DNA of 43,876 nt from Thermodesulfovibrio sp. (GTDB taxonomy: Bacteria; Nitrospirota; Thermodesulfovibrionia; UBA6902): NCBI GenBank assembly GCA_026982355.1, contig JALSHG010000104.1:1-43876 (forward strand). Direction: 5' to 3'. Under the pieces are notes generated by a model. That model was not told the origin of the DNA and did not search any database. It saw only the letters and a list, made by a program, of their open reading frames with translations. The translations under genes and the position numbers were made by a program. This document shows, piece by piece, positions 35,935-43,698 of the stretch (within the stretch, counting starts at the first letter, position 1; the number at the start of each line of letters is the position of its first letter).

Positions 35935-36306
35935 ATGATATACGGTATCGGCATAGACATAGTGAAAATCGGCCGCATCCGAAGGGCCTCCGAGAAGTGG
36001 GGCAGGAAATTTCTTGAAAGGTTTCTTTCGCAGGAGGAGATATCCTACTGTTCCGAAAAGAACGACCCTTACCCCTCACTGGCTGTAAGATTCGCCGCAA
36101 AAGAGGCGCTGATCAAGGCTGTAGGCGCAAAAATCATCATAAACATGAAGGACATTGAAGTGGTGAATGATGAGACGGGAAGGCCTTTTATCCGGCCCGG
36201 CAGGAGGCTCGAGGCATATTTCAGGGGGGAAAAAATAAGGCGTTGTCATTTATCGCTCAGCCACGAAAAGGAGTTCGGCGTGGCGTGCGTGGTGCTGGAG
36301 AAGTAA
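35935..36306 (+). CDS. acpS: Holo-[acyl-carrier-protein] synthase
   Basis: A 123-residue phosphopantetheinyl transferase that activates acyl carrier protein with CoA. The family pattern is clear: GIGIDIV with metal-binding D8, FLSQEEI, RFAAKEALIKA with the catalytic Glu, and LSLSHEKEFGVACVV at the end. Length is typical for AcpS. ATG 35935 is close behind CAGCAGGG, so spacing is short. pdxJ-acpS is a frequent gene pair in bacteria, which supports both calls. Confidence 0.95.
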   Translation: MIYGIGIDIVKIGRIRRASEKWGRKFLERFLSQEEISYCSEKNDPYPSLAVRFAAKEALIKAVGAKIIINMKDIEVVNDETGRPFIRPGRRLEAYFRGEKIRRCHLSLSHEKEFGVACVVLEK

Positions 36307-36316
36307 CGGGTGCCTG

Positions 36317-36616
36317 CTAATGATAGGGATTGCTGTTGACCTTGTTTGTGGCCTCGCGGACGGCCTTCTCCACCCTTGCCCTGTCAAGTGTTCCCGTTAA
36401 ATCGTTATCCTGGGAAGAGGTATCTTTAAATGTGCTCTGGACGTACAGGGGGGGCAGATTGTTCAGCGACAGCGCATATATGTCCTCAATACAGAGGTGG
36501 CACCTGCAGATGCTCTTGTCCTCGTTTAAAATTTCTTCCATCAGCTCGATCACCAGTTCCTCGTTTATATTGTTGATCTCCGACAAATCAAACCCGAAAA
36601 TGTCTTTTCTGCCCAT
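36317..36616 (-). CDS. ComFB-family protein
   Basis: A 99-residue protein of the ComFB (late competence development) family. Visible marks are NINEELVIELMEEIL, the zinc-type cysteine cluster C37-R-C39-HL-C42 and the block LNNLPPLYV. The ribosome site GAGGGACGGG precedes ATG 36616. ComFB proteins accompany type IV pili and c-di-GMP genes in many bacteria, and members have been reported to bind cyclic dinucleotides; that activity is not proven for this one. It is a single gene convergent with acpS. With the PilZ, ComEA-like and receiver-ATPase genes it strengthens the pilus/c-di-GMP theme of the window. Confidence 0.9.
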   Translation of the reverse strand: MGRKDIFGFDLSEINNINEELVIELMEEILNEDKSICRCHLCIEDIYALSLNNLPPLYVQSTFKDTSSQDNDLTGTLDRARVEKAVREATNKVNSNPYH

Positions 36617-36874
36617 GTCCCGTCCCTCGTTTTCTGCCTGTAACCGGCGGGAAAAGCCGCTGTACCGTTTTATTGTTTTGTGAAGGCTGTCGGCGCTGTC
36701 GCCCTCATGGGGAAAAACCCGCCCGGTTCAGGATGAGATTATCTCTGCTGATACACTGTTTATGTATGAATACTTGTATCACAAATCAACCCGGCCTGTC
36801 AATCGGCTTTTTGCCGTTGCTTCCGCCCGCATGGGAACGCCCGCCTGCGGCGCCGGTTCAATCCGGGGCCGATA

Positions 36875-36903
36875 TTGACTTTTTAATATGAAAATGCCAT
36901 TAT
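36875..36903 (+). promoter_or_regulatory. Candidate sigma-70 promoter for a small RNA
   Basis: TTGACT (36875-36880), a 17-base AT-rich spacer and CATTAT (36898-36903). Initiation would fall near 36910, about 28 bases before a strong terminator and with no reading frame between. Confidence 0.45.
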
Positions 36904-36907
36904 TGAC

Positions 36908-36973
36908 CTGAAGTTTCAGGAGTTTTTGTTACAGGCAAAGGCCGCAGAGACTTTGAACTTTGCGGCCTTTTTT
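36908..36973 (+). ncRNA. Candidate small RNA of about 65 nt
   Basis: A promoter-like sequence, a small hairpin (CCTGA with TCAGG, 36907-36920) and a terminator lie within 100 bases with no coding frame. The transcript would be about 65 nt. It could be an independent small RNA or an attenuated leader of the cold-shock gene at 37123. No family was recognised. Confidence 0.35.
36937..36973 (+). terminator. Rho-independent terminator (orphan)
   Basis: AAAGGCCGCA pairs with TGCGGCCTTT (ten base pairs), followed by TTTTCTT. No plus-strand gene ends within 600 bases upstream, which is why a small RNA is suspected. Confidence 0.8.
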
Positions 36974-36998
36974 CTTAACAGGCCCGGGGCCCCGGCAC

Positions 36999-37095
36999 TT
37001 AACCTGAATGTTGCATAAGCCGGCAGGAGAGTCCGGCGGAAAACCCGCCGCACCCCCCGCCCGCGGGCGGTATTTTCATGCAACTGCAAGGTTTA
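36999..37095 (+). repeat. Dispersed palindromic element, copy J (full)
   Basis: Left end AACCTGAATGTTGCATAAGC, arms CCGGCAGGAGAGTCCGGCGG and CCGCCGCACCCCCCGCCCG, right end GCGGGCGGTATTTTCATGCA then ACTGCAAGGTT. It ends 28 bases before the cold-shock start, so it lies in that gene's leader or promoter. Confidence 0.85.
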
Positions 37096-37122
37096 TTTTC
37101 TTGAAAAATCAGGAGGTGGAAA

Positions 37123-37323
37123 ATGGCGGACGGCGTAGTAAAATGGTTCAATGAGTCCAAGGGGTATGGCTTCATATCAGCAGAGGACGGCAGCGATGTC
37201 TTCGTTCATTATTCCTCTATTCAGGGTAATGGATACAAGTCACTTGCCGAGGGCGACTCGGTCAGTTTTGATATTGAGAGCAGCCCGAAAGGCGCCAAGG
37301 CTGTCAATGTAGTGAAGCTCTGA
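37123..37323 (+). CDS. Cold-shock domain protein (CspA family)
   Basis: A 66-residue single OB-fold protein that binds single-stranded RNA and DNA and acts as an RNA chaperone. RNP1 is KGYGFIS and RNP2 is [14 protein letters not shown] lies seven bases before ATG. A perfect terminator follows immediately. Length and motifs are typical; which Csp paralogue it is cannot be told. Confidence 0.97.
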   Translation: MADGVVKWFNESKGYGFISAEDGSDVFVHYSSIQGNGYKSLAEGDSVSFDIESSPKGAKAVNVVKL

Positions 37324-37334
37324 CCGATCAAAAG

Positions 37335-37374
37335 AAGAAATCCCCATGATCGCTTCATGGGGATTTCTTGTTTG
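37335..37374 (+). terminator. Rho-independent terminator after the cold-shock gene
   Basis: A 15-bp perfect stem (AAGAAATCCCCATGA with its complement, 37335-37349 and 37355-37369) with a five-base loop, followed by a short T-rich stretch. It may also work for the convergent gene at 37408, as the A-rich left flank gives a T-tract on the minus strand. Confidence 0.9.
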
Positions 37375-37407
37375 TACGGATTTCCAGGAAGGCGGCCTGC
37401 GATTACG

Positions 37408-38715
37408 TCAGCTCACCGGGGCCGAGTTCAGCGCCTCGTATTCCTCTTTCCTGCCGGCGGCAAGGTAATAGTCCAGCTCCAGCCGGGCGATTCGCCCGGC
37501 CTCTCTGCGAATGTCCTGATACCGGCCCTGAATAAAAGCCTGTATCACCGAGAACTTCTGTTTCTGGATATCCAGAAAGCGTTCATCCACCACCGGTGTC
37601 GGGGGATAGCCGCTCTTTTCCTGGCCCTCGGCCAGTATTTCAGTAAACGGCCTGCCGGTTCTCGCGGCGGCTTTCTTTGCCTCATTGACCGCGCTGTACC
37701 ATTCCGGATGCATAATCCTGTAGTAGTCCCTCATTGACTGCTTGTTGAAGTGCACAAAATGCATCCTGTCGCCGCTTGCAAGATTGAATGTCACGCGGAC
37801 GGAATCGGTGTCAATGGTGTCCACGAAGACGAGAGCGTCCCCTTCCCTGGCGATCTCCCATTTCATGTCCCACAGAAACAGGCCCATCCCTGCAAATATG
37901 CGCTTCAGCAGGCAGGCGCCCAGGACCGCCATAACCATTGACCGTGCAAATACGTCGCCGTCAGCGCCGGAAATCAGCGCGGCCTCCTGGCGGCTTATAT
38001 TCCTGTCCTCGGGTTCGTATTTGGTGGTCAGATCGACAACCGGATAATCAAAACGGCTCCACGGGGAAAGCGGCCTGTCAAGCCCGAGCTCGTTCAGGTA
38101 TTCTTTTTTGTGCGCCTCACTGAGCGCGTTGTATTTCTTCAGCACTGACGAACCGCTCGTGATGCCGAGCCGGACAATATATTCAAGCGGGATGACATAC
38201 CCGTCGATATGATGGTATTTTTCGTAGTCGTAAAAGTGCCATCCCAGCACCTTCATGAGCGCCGGTTTTTCGACTCTATACTTCCTGATAAGGGTCAGAT
38301 TGCTTGGCCGGGGAGGAAATCCCCGGCGGTGGACCCTGCCGCTGTTGCGGTCTATCATGCCGGCGTGGTGGGTCAGGGCGCCGTTTCCGCTGAACCCTGA
38401 GAGGACCTTTTCCACGAGTCCGCTTTCATCTCTCCGGAGCAGTTCCCCCTCCGCGGACAATTCCCGCGCAAGAGCGCTCCATGCCTCCGGCTTCTGCAGT
38501 TCCTGGAAGACGAGGTGCCTGAAGCCCGCCCTTCCCACGTCGCTGCCCTCTATATTGAAAATAGCGCCGACATCAAAGACAGAGCCCCCTGCCGTTGTTT
38601 CACTGACCAGATACCCGGGATGCCCCGGAACATCATAAAGCCTCTGGACAGAGCCTGTATAGCAGGGCCTGTCGAGTTCAAGAGTGATTTTATCAGGGAT
38701 GTCATTCATCATCAT
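37408..38715 (-). CDS. SAICAR synthetase (PurC)-like protein, long and divergent
   Basis: A 435-residue protein whose middle matches the SAICAR synthetase fold: GYVIPLEYIVRLGITSGSS (172-190), TKYEPEDRNIS (231-241), LWDMKWE (281-287) and DTIDTDSVR (299-307, the ATP/Mg site DEI-PDS-R in PurC). Standard PurC is about 240 residues; this one carries about 150 extra residues at the N-terminus and about 100 at the C-terminus that I do not recognise. The normal enzyme joins aspartate to CAIR in purine synthesis. Given its length and altered motifs, a different amide- or phosphate-transfer reaction is possible. GGAGG before three consecutive ATG codons leaves the exact start open by two codons. Confidence 0.8.
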   Translation of the reverse strand: MMMNDIPDKITLELDRPCYTGSVQRLYDVPGHPGYLVSETTAGGSVFDVGAIFNIEGSDVGRAGFRHLVFQELQKPEAWSALARELSAEGELLRRDESGLVEKVLSGFSGNGALTHHAGMIDRNSGRVHRRGFPPRPSNLTLIRKYRVEKPALMKVLGWHFYDYEKYHHIDGYVIPLEYIVRLGITSGSSVLKKYNALSEAHKKEYLNELGLDRPLSPWSRFDYPVVDLTTKYEPEDRNISRQEAALISGADGDVFARSMVMAVLGACLLKRIFAGMGLFLWDMKWEIAREGDALVFVDTIDTDSVRVTFNLASGDRMHFVHFNKQSMRDYYRIMHPEWYSAVNEAKKAAARTGRPFTEILAEGQEKSGYPPTPVVDERFLDIQKQKFSVIQAFIQGRYQDIRREAGRIARLELDYYLAAGRKEEYEALNSAPVS

Positions 38716-38832
38716 CCAACCTCCGGTAATTGATAAGCTGTCCTTGATTTAAACCTGAAAATGGAAACACCAGCGGTATTTACCCTAACTTTTCAGGGGG
38801 GCAATAGTCAATAACCAGAGATTTGCCTGTCT

Positions 38833-38930
38833 CAACCTTAATGTTGCATAAACAGGCAGGGAAGTCCGCCGTAAAACCTGCCTCACATTCCCTCTGCTCC
38901 GCCGCCGGTATTTTATGCCATTGTAAGGTA
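38833..38930 (+). repeat. Dispersed palindromic element, copy K (full, diverged)
   Basis: Left end CAACCTTAATGTTGCATAAA, right end GCCGGTATTTTATGCCATTG then TAAGGTAA. The inner arms are weaker than in other copies. It lies in the divergent gap between the PurC-like and sulfatase-type genes. Confidence 0.8.
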
Positions 38931-38992
38931 AAGAAAAGGCGGGGACATGGAAGCGCCCGTTCATAAATATATTTTATTGTGTTATTACACTC

Positions 38993-39031
38993 TTAATACT
39001 TTATCTTCTTTCTGTTATGATTTAATCATAA
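38993..39031 (+). promoter_or_regulatory. Promoter with overlapping palindromic operator for the sulfatase-type gene
   Basis: A candidate -35 TTAATA (38993-38998), 17-base spacer and -10 TATGAT (39016-39021). A perfect 17-base palindrome, TTATGATT-T-AATCATAA (39015-39031), covers the -10 and the expected start point near 39028, the classic place for a repressor site. A GACGGG/CCCGTC hairpin follows at 39035-39050. The gene starts at 39089. The rest of this 373-base gap holds repeat copy K. Confidence 0.5.
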
Positions 39032-39088
39032 TCTGACGGGCTATCCCGTCTCATTCCGTTATCCTGTCATCTCAGAGCGGAGATTAAC

Positions 39089-41044
39089 TTGCCGGGACAT
39101 AACGCAAATAAGAAAAAATTTTCCTACCGGCGGGTGTTCCGCGTGGTCTTTGTAATCTTCTTCCTGTACCTTACGGGTGACGCATTCTACCGCTGGGACG
39201 GATTCCGGTACCATGCCTCATTCTCCGAATTCCTGCCGGCTCTTGCACTGACGGCGATTCTCTGGAGCATCGTGGCCGCGTTGACCGCCGCGCTGGCATG
39301 GCTGGCGCTCGGAGCCCTGGAGTGGCTGTGCCGGCGGATGAAATGCAAACTGACGATAGAGCACCTGATGGTTTTTACAGGTATTTTTGTGCTGGCCGGA
39401 GCAACCGTCTGGGCCGGCCGGAGAATCTGGAGAGTGGCGGATGTTTACAGGGAACTGGCGTTTTTAGCCGTATTATTCACCTCGGTACTCCTGACGTGGC
39501 TGCTTCGCAACAGGGCCGCTCGATGGATAGACGTTGTGCAGAACCGGATCACCCCGCTGGTATGGCTGTTCGGCATCTGTGTTGCACTTTCCGTGCCTTT
39601 CGTGGCCTACCACACATGGGTGAAGCAGCCGCAAAACGTCATATCACCCAAAACCTTTCCCTCCTCCGTGGAAAACAAAAACAGGCCGAATATCATTCTG
39701 GTTATCTTTGATGCCATGTCCGCGCGTGATATGTCCCTGTACGGCTATCAGAGGCCCACAACGCCGTTTATGGAGAAATGGGCGGGCACGGCCACTCTCT
39801 TTACAAGAATCGCCTCCGAAAGCCATTACACCAAGCCGACCATGACAAGCTTCATGACCGGCAAGAGACTGTGGACACACCGGATATATTGCATCGAAGG
39901 AGCCGCCCCCGAGACAATCGAGAGCCTGCCGGCTGTACTGAAGAATAATGGTTATTACAACATGGCATTCATAGTAAACCCGCCCGCCACGGTTAAGTCG
40001 CTGGGCATTGCCGGCAGTTTTGACATTGCCCCTCAACCCAGCGAATTCAGTACGCCTGTCTCTGTGTATGGATGGCTTGACAAACTGCTCACGCAGCTGT
40101 TCAGTGAAAAAATCCTGTTGCACGACTGGATATTAAAAGGAGATTTCATCATGCGCAGGTTTGTGGATGTAATCTCCAGGAATTACTCCAAAACGCTTGT
40201 ACCGCCTGAAAATGCTTTTGACAAGTTCCTGTGGATTATTGACGGCAATGACGGCAGATTTCCAGAGCCTTTCTTTGCATGGATTCATCTCCTGCCCCCT
40301 CACGGATATTATCTGCCGCCTGATCCCTTTATGGGAATGTTCGACGCGTCGCCTGAACTGAGGTCGTTAAAGAGCCAGTATGAGGCTTTCAACAGACAAC
40401 CGATGCCGTATACCCCCGCAATGCAGTCCGGCGTTGAAATTATGCGGGCCCGTTACGATGAATTCATACGGTATGTGGACAGCCAGTTTGAGGACTTCAT
40501 TGCAAATCTGGCGGCGAGGGACAGGTTAAAAAACACCCTCATTATTTTAACCACGGATCATGGTGAAAGCTTTCAGCACAACTGGATATTCCACGGCGGC
40601 ACGCTTTATGAACCCGAGACCCATATCCCCCTTGTCATTAAAGAGCCCGCCCAGGCGGAGGGTCGGGTTGTCGATGACCTCTCGGAACAGATAGATATTC
40701 CCGTCACCATCCTCGATCTGGTCGGAATACCTGTGCCTTCATGGATGGAAGGGCGTTCACTGGTGCCGCTTATGCGGGGCGAAAGCCTTCCGGCGAAGCC
40801 CGCATTCTCGCTTGCCCTGGAAAAAAACTTCAGCCGCGGGCGCCGGCCCATTACCAAAGGAATCATTGCCGTCAGGGACGGCGACTACAAGCTGATCCAC
40901 TATATTGAAGAGAAAAAGTCCGAGCTTTTCAACCTGAAACACGACCCTGGCGAGTTGAACGATCTCTTTGCAAAAGAACCGGAGACAGGACGGCGGCTTC
41001 TCAACCTTATTCTGGAGAGACTGCAAAAGGCGAATGAACCTTAA
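39089..41044 (+). CDS. Membrane-anchored sulfatase-fold (alkaline phosphatase superfamily) protein
   Basis: A 651-residue protein. The basic N-terminus is followed by four or five membrane helices within residues 15-180, then a periplasmic sulfatase-type domain: NIILVIFDAMSARDMSLYGY with metal Asp208, HYTKPTMTSFMTG with Thr248 in the nucleophile place, TTDHGESFQHN with the C-terminal metal Asp-His, and a late DYKLIHY/ELFNLKHDP typical of sulfatases. Thr instead of the Cys/Ser needed for formylglycine argues against a sulfatase and for a phosphotransferase or hydrolase of the LtaS/EptA kind acting on envelope lipids or sugars. Start is TTG 39089 with GGAG six bases upstream. Last codon and stop CCT TAA come from repeat copy L. 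Confidence 0.88.
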   Translation: MPGHNANKKKFSYRRVFRVVFVIFFLYLTGDAFYRWDGFRYHASFSEFLPALALTAILWSIVAALTAALAWLALGALEWLCRRMKCKLTIEHLMVFTGIFVLAGATVWAGRRIWRVADVYRELAFLAVLFTSVLLTWLLRNRAARWIDVVQNRITPLVWLFGICVALSVPFVAYHTWVKQPQNVISPKTFPSSVENKNRPNIILVIFDAMSARDMSLYGYQRPTTPFMEKWAGTATLFTRIASESHYTKPTMTSFMTGKRLWTHRIYCIEGAAPETIESLPAVLKNNGYYNMAFIVNPPATVKSLGIAGSFDIAPQPSEFSTPVSVYGWLDKLLTQLFSEKILLHDWILKGDFIMRRFVDVISRNYSKTLVPPENAFDKFLWIIDGNDGRFPEPFFAWIHLLPPHGYYLPPDPFMGMFDASPELRSLKSQYEAFNRQPMPYTPAMQSGVEIMRARYDEFIRYVDSQFEDFIANLAARDRLKNTLIILTTDHGESFQHNWIFHGGTLYEPETHIPLVIKEPAQAEGRVVDDLSEQIDIPVTILDLVGIPVPSWMEGRSLVPLMRGESLPAKPAFSLALEKNFSRGRRPITKGIIAVRDGDYKLIHYIEEKKSELFNLKHDPGELNDLFAKEPETGRRLLNLILERLQKANEP

Positions 41045-41092
41045 TGTTGCATAAACGGGCAGGAGATTATTTTTAGGCGATAAGCGGCAGGA
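41037..41092 (+). repeat. Dispersed palindromic element, copy L (left half)
   Basis: ACCTTAATGTTGCATAAACG then GGCAGGAGATTATTTTTAGG CGATAAGCGG (two blocks). The left end supplies the stop of the sulfatase-type gene. The TTTTTAGGCGATAAG portion resembles the tail of copies E and I. It lies at a convergent junction with the NagA-like gene. Confidence 0.75.
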
Positions 41093-41107
41093 GCAACGCG
41101 TGAGGCC

Positions 41108-41971
41108 TCAGCCGCGGAGGTATCTTTCAGGGTTTTCGGAGACGGATTTCATGACAAGGTCCCTATCCAGTCCCGTCCGTATCAATTCCGCGGTCGACTC
41201 CGCAAGGGTCATGGATCCGCCGGAGAGGGTGTCTTTCTCCCCCGTTATCTTTTCGTGCGCCGGTTTTGTCGATGTCTCTTTCACTGTGTCGGAGATGATG
41301 ATTATCCTGTCCGGATTCTTTACTTTAAATATAAGTTCAATCACTCTCCGGTCAAGATGAAACGGGTCGGCGATGACTTCAATGTAAACATCCCGGTGCA
41401 TGAGCCCGAACCCTGCAAGCCCGGGCTCCCTGTGATGAATCCCCCTCATTGCATTGAAGATGTGCGTGATCCCGCGCGCCCCTGCATGAAAGCCCGCCTC
41501 CGCCTCTGCATATGAGGCATCCGAATGCCCCATGCTCACGGTGATTCCCATACCGGATATGGCCCTGATCAGCCCTGCCGCTCCCCGGAGCTCGGGGGCG
41601 ACGGTTATTATTTTCACGATATCCTCGAACCCTTCGATGAGTTGCCTGAGGGTGCGCCCGGAAGGCTCAAGGAATGACCCCGGGTCAAGGGCGCCGCATT
41701 TCGAACGGTTCAGGAAAGGCCCTTCAAGGTATATGCCGGCTATTCGGGAGGAACTGCCGTGATGTTTTCCGGCCTTCTGTCTTTCGATCGCCTGCTTGAT
41801 CGCCTCCATGTTTTTACGCATTGTCCTGATCGGGGAGGGAAATACGGCTGGGATGATCTCCGAAACCCCGCGGCCGCCGTGTATTTCAGCCATGCGCAGT
41901 ATCTGGTCCGCCGAGGCGGCGGATGTATCGGCGCCGCCTGCGCCGTGTGTATGTATGTCGATGATCTTCAT
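41108..41971 (-). CDS. N-acetylglucosamine-6-phosphate deacetylase-like amidohydrolase (short)
   Basis: About 287 residues of the NagA family, which removes acetate from GlcNAc-6-P. Motifs: DIHTHG (H7, H9), GIYLEGPFLN with metal Glu83, VSMGHSDA (H149), ITHIFNAM (H170) and IIISDTV (D228). Usual NagA is about 380 residues; this one begins straight at the barrel and lacks the N-terminal half of the small beta-sandwich domain, and the C-terminal half is short. It may be a naturally minimal form or act on another N-acyl sugar. Start is ATG 41971 or 41983; neither has a good ribosome site. No nag regulator or transporter is nearby. Confidence 0.85.
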   Translation of the reverse strand: MKIIDIHTHGAGGADTSAASADQILRMAEIHGGRGVSEIIPAVFPSPIRTMRKNMEAIKQAIERQKAGKHHGSSSRIAGIYLEGPFLNRSKCGALDPGSFLEPSGRTLRQLIEGFEDIVKIITVAPELRGAAGLIRAISGMGITVSMGHSDASYAEAEAGFHAGARGITHIFNAMRGIHHREPGLAGFGLMHRDVYIEVIADPFHLDRRVIELIFKVKNPDRIIIISDTVKETSTKPAHEKITGEKDTLSGGSMTLAESTAELIRTGLDRDLVMKSVSENPERYLRG

Positions 41972-42076
41972 AACGGTTATCATAGCATAGGGTTTTTTGC
42001 GGTGCCGTGCTGATTGACACTGTTCCGGTGGATTGTTAGAATTATTTATCCTTCACCAAGGCAGACAGGAAGCGGA

Positions 42077-42799
42077 ATGAAAATCGGCGACATAGAGCTT
42101 GGCAAACGGCCTGTAGTGGTCGGCACGGTCTCCGGGGATTTCAACATGCCCGCGGATGCGGCGGCCCAGGTGGACATAATGGAAATCCGCGTGGATATGC
42201 TTGATGTGGAAAGCATTCCCGATATCGCCGGTATCTTCTCTTCGGTGAAGCGTAAATACGGCAAACCTCTTATTGCGACCATAAGGTCCGGGGAAGAGGG
42301 AGGCGAGCGGGATATTGATGACGACAGAAGGTACCGGATATTCAGAGAGATTCTCCCGTTTGCCGAAATACTCGATGTTGAATTGAGTTCCGCCGGCCTG
42401 ATAGGGAAGGTTTCGGCATTATGCAGGGAAAACGGCAGGATACTGATGGCCTCCTATCATAATTTCAATGAAACACCCGGGAGGAACATCCTGGAGGGGC
42501 TCCTGCGGAAGGGAAAAGACCTCGGCGCCCGGATCGTCAAGATTGCCGTGCATGCCGCTGATAACAAGGACCTCGGCAGGCTGATCCATTTCACAATAGA
42601 AAACAGGGATGCCGGAATAGTCACTATTTCGCTGGGCAGGGCGGGACTGATATCGCGGATTGTCAATCCCATGACAGGCTCTCTCCTGACTTACGGGTTT
42701 ATCGACCGGGCCGCCTCGCCCGGGCAGATATCGGCATTTGAGATTATAAAACACCTCCGCCTCTTTGACCCCGCCTATAACGAGGCTGCGCCCCCGTGA
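42077..42799 (+). CDS. aroD: 3-dehydroquinate dehydratase, type I
   Basis: A 240-residue class I enzyme of the shikimate pathway, forming 3-dehydroshikimate through a Schiff base. Visible active-site parts are MEIRVD (E36, R38), IATIRS, SYHNFNETP with catalytic H128, and IVKIAV with Schiff-base K155. ATG 42077 follows AGGAAGCGGA; the open frame from 42014 has no site. No other aro gene is in the window. Repeat copy M follows within ten bases of the stop. Confidence 0.95.
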   Translation: MKIGDIELGKRPVVVGTVSGDFNMPADAAAQVDIMEIRVDMLDVESIPDIAGIFSSVKRKYGKPLIATIRSGEEGGERDIDDDRRYRIFREILPFAEILDVELSSAGLIGKVSALCRENGRILMASYHNFNETPGRNILEGLLRKGKDLGARIVKIAVHAADNKDLGRLIHFTIENRDAGIVTISLGRAGLISRIVNPMTGSLLTYGFIDRAASPGQISAFEIIKHLRLFDPAYNEAAPP

Positions 42800-42805
42800 T
42801 GAGCC

Positions 42806-42852
42806 TGATTTTACGGCGGACCCTCCTGCCGGCTCATGCAACATTAAGGATA
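42806..42852 (-). repeat. Dispersed palindromic element, copy M (left half)
   Basis: On the minus strand TCCTTAATGTTGCATGAGCC, then GGCAGGAGGGTCCGCCGTAA: left end and first arm only. It lies downstream of aroD in opposite orientation to the gene. The remaining 200 bases before the cytochrome gene show nothing recognisable. Confidence 0.75.
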
Positions 42853-43065
42853 ACGCGGCGGTTTGCTAAATTAATGAGCACTGTGTTCAAATGTTGACCG
42901 TTTTGCGGCGTCATTGTCCTGAAACCCCACTTTTTTAAAGCATTTTTCTGGCGTTTCCGCGGCACGGATATTGCAATTCCCTTCTCTGCTGCGGATATAT
43001 CTTTTTTACGGAAATCTTTGCGCCTTATTCTTAAGCTGCAAAAATACAACACGCGGGAAACTTGC

Positions 43066-43440
43066 TTGAGAAACACCGTTATCTTTTTTGTGGCCGTTGT
43101 TTTCACTGTTGTGTGGCCAGTACATTCCCCCGCAAAGGAGAATTCCTCTCCCGCCGGAGGTGAAAAACTGTACAGGCGCTACTGTTCGCCGTGCCATGGA
43201 ACAAGCGGGGACGGCAGGGGCTTTAATGCAAAAAACCTTGACCCCCGGCCTGCAAACCACACTGATGCGGAGATGATGAGCTCGAGAACGGACAGGGAAC
43301 TGTATGACGTGATTTACGGCGGAGGCAGGTCCGTGGGCAAATCAACCCTGATGCCACCGTGGGGGCGGAATTTCAGCAAGGCGGAGATTGACTCCCTTGT
43401 CTTGTACCTCAGAAAACTCTGCGGGTGCAGGGGGTTGTAA
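43066..43440 (+). CDS. Class I c-type cytochrome, monohaem
   Basis: A small exported cytochrome of about 124 residues. A signal peptide (RNTVIFFVAVVFTVVWPVHS) precedes the haem motif CSPCH in KLYRRYCSPCHGTSGDGRG; the axial Met is in STLMPPWG, and the last helix is DSLVLYLRKLCG. This is the cytochrome c553/c6-like pattern of periplasmic electron carriers. Two TTG starts are possible: 43066 (GGGA upstream, compact signal peptide, preferred) and 43018. Two additional C-terminal cysteines (CGC) are unusual and could form a disulfide. A Tat-exported redox-type protein gene follows, suggesting a shared electron-transfer chain. Confidence 0.85.
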   Translation: MRNTVIFFVAVVFTVVWPVHSPAKENSSPAGGEKLYRRYCSPCHGTSGDGRGFNAKNLDPRPANHTDAEMMSSRTDRELYDVIYGGGRSVGKSTLMPPWGRNFSKAEIDSLVLYLRKLCGCRGL

Positions 43441-43592
43441 GGTGCAGGGTGGAGGGGGCTTTTTGCTCCTACCTTTAAAAGGGGAGGCGGGGCGGGATTA
43501 CAGCTTATAAGTACTCTTTTGAGGAAGGATTTCCCGGACGGAAAGGGGGGGTGAAAGCAAACCGGTCCGGGGCATTCAATGTCTTAACAACT

Positions 43593-43666
43593 AAACCTTA
43601 ATGTTGCATAAACGCGCAGAAGAGTGAAGTTCAAAAAGACGCCGGTGTTTTATGCAGCTGTAAGGC
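43593..43666 (+). repeat. Dispersed palindromic element, copy N (short)
   Basis: Left end AAACCTTAATGTTGCATAAA, then AGAGTGAAGTTCAAAAAGAC (a block shared with the inside of copy I), then the right end GCCGGTGTTTTATGCAGCTG and TAAGG. A deletion derivative of the long form. It lies in the leader of the Tat-protein gene. Confidence 0.8.
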
Positions 43667-43698
43667 AAAGACTGTAAGGTAAAGGAGGCTGAACACTT

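Larger units (their letters stand above)
36617..37122. other. Intergenic region before the cold-shock gene
   Basis: A 506-base gap. It contains a candidate promoter at 36875-36903, a strong terminator at 36937-36973 and a full repeat copy at 36999-37095. A 72-codon open frame at 36673-36891 has no ribosome site and an unlikely composition, so I do not call it. The first 250 bases show nothing recognisable. Confidence 0.5.

Noticed and set aside
36673-36891. A 72-codon plus-strand frame before the cold-shock gene
   Set aside because: No ribosome site, odd Pro/Cys-rich composition and no motif. The orphan terminator lies 46 bases after it but is better explained by the nearer promoter.
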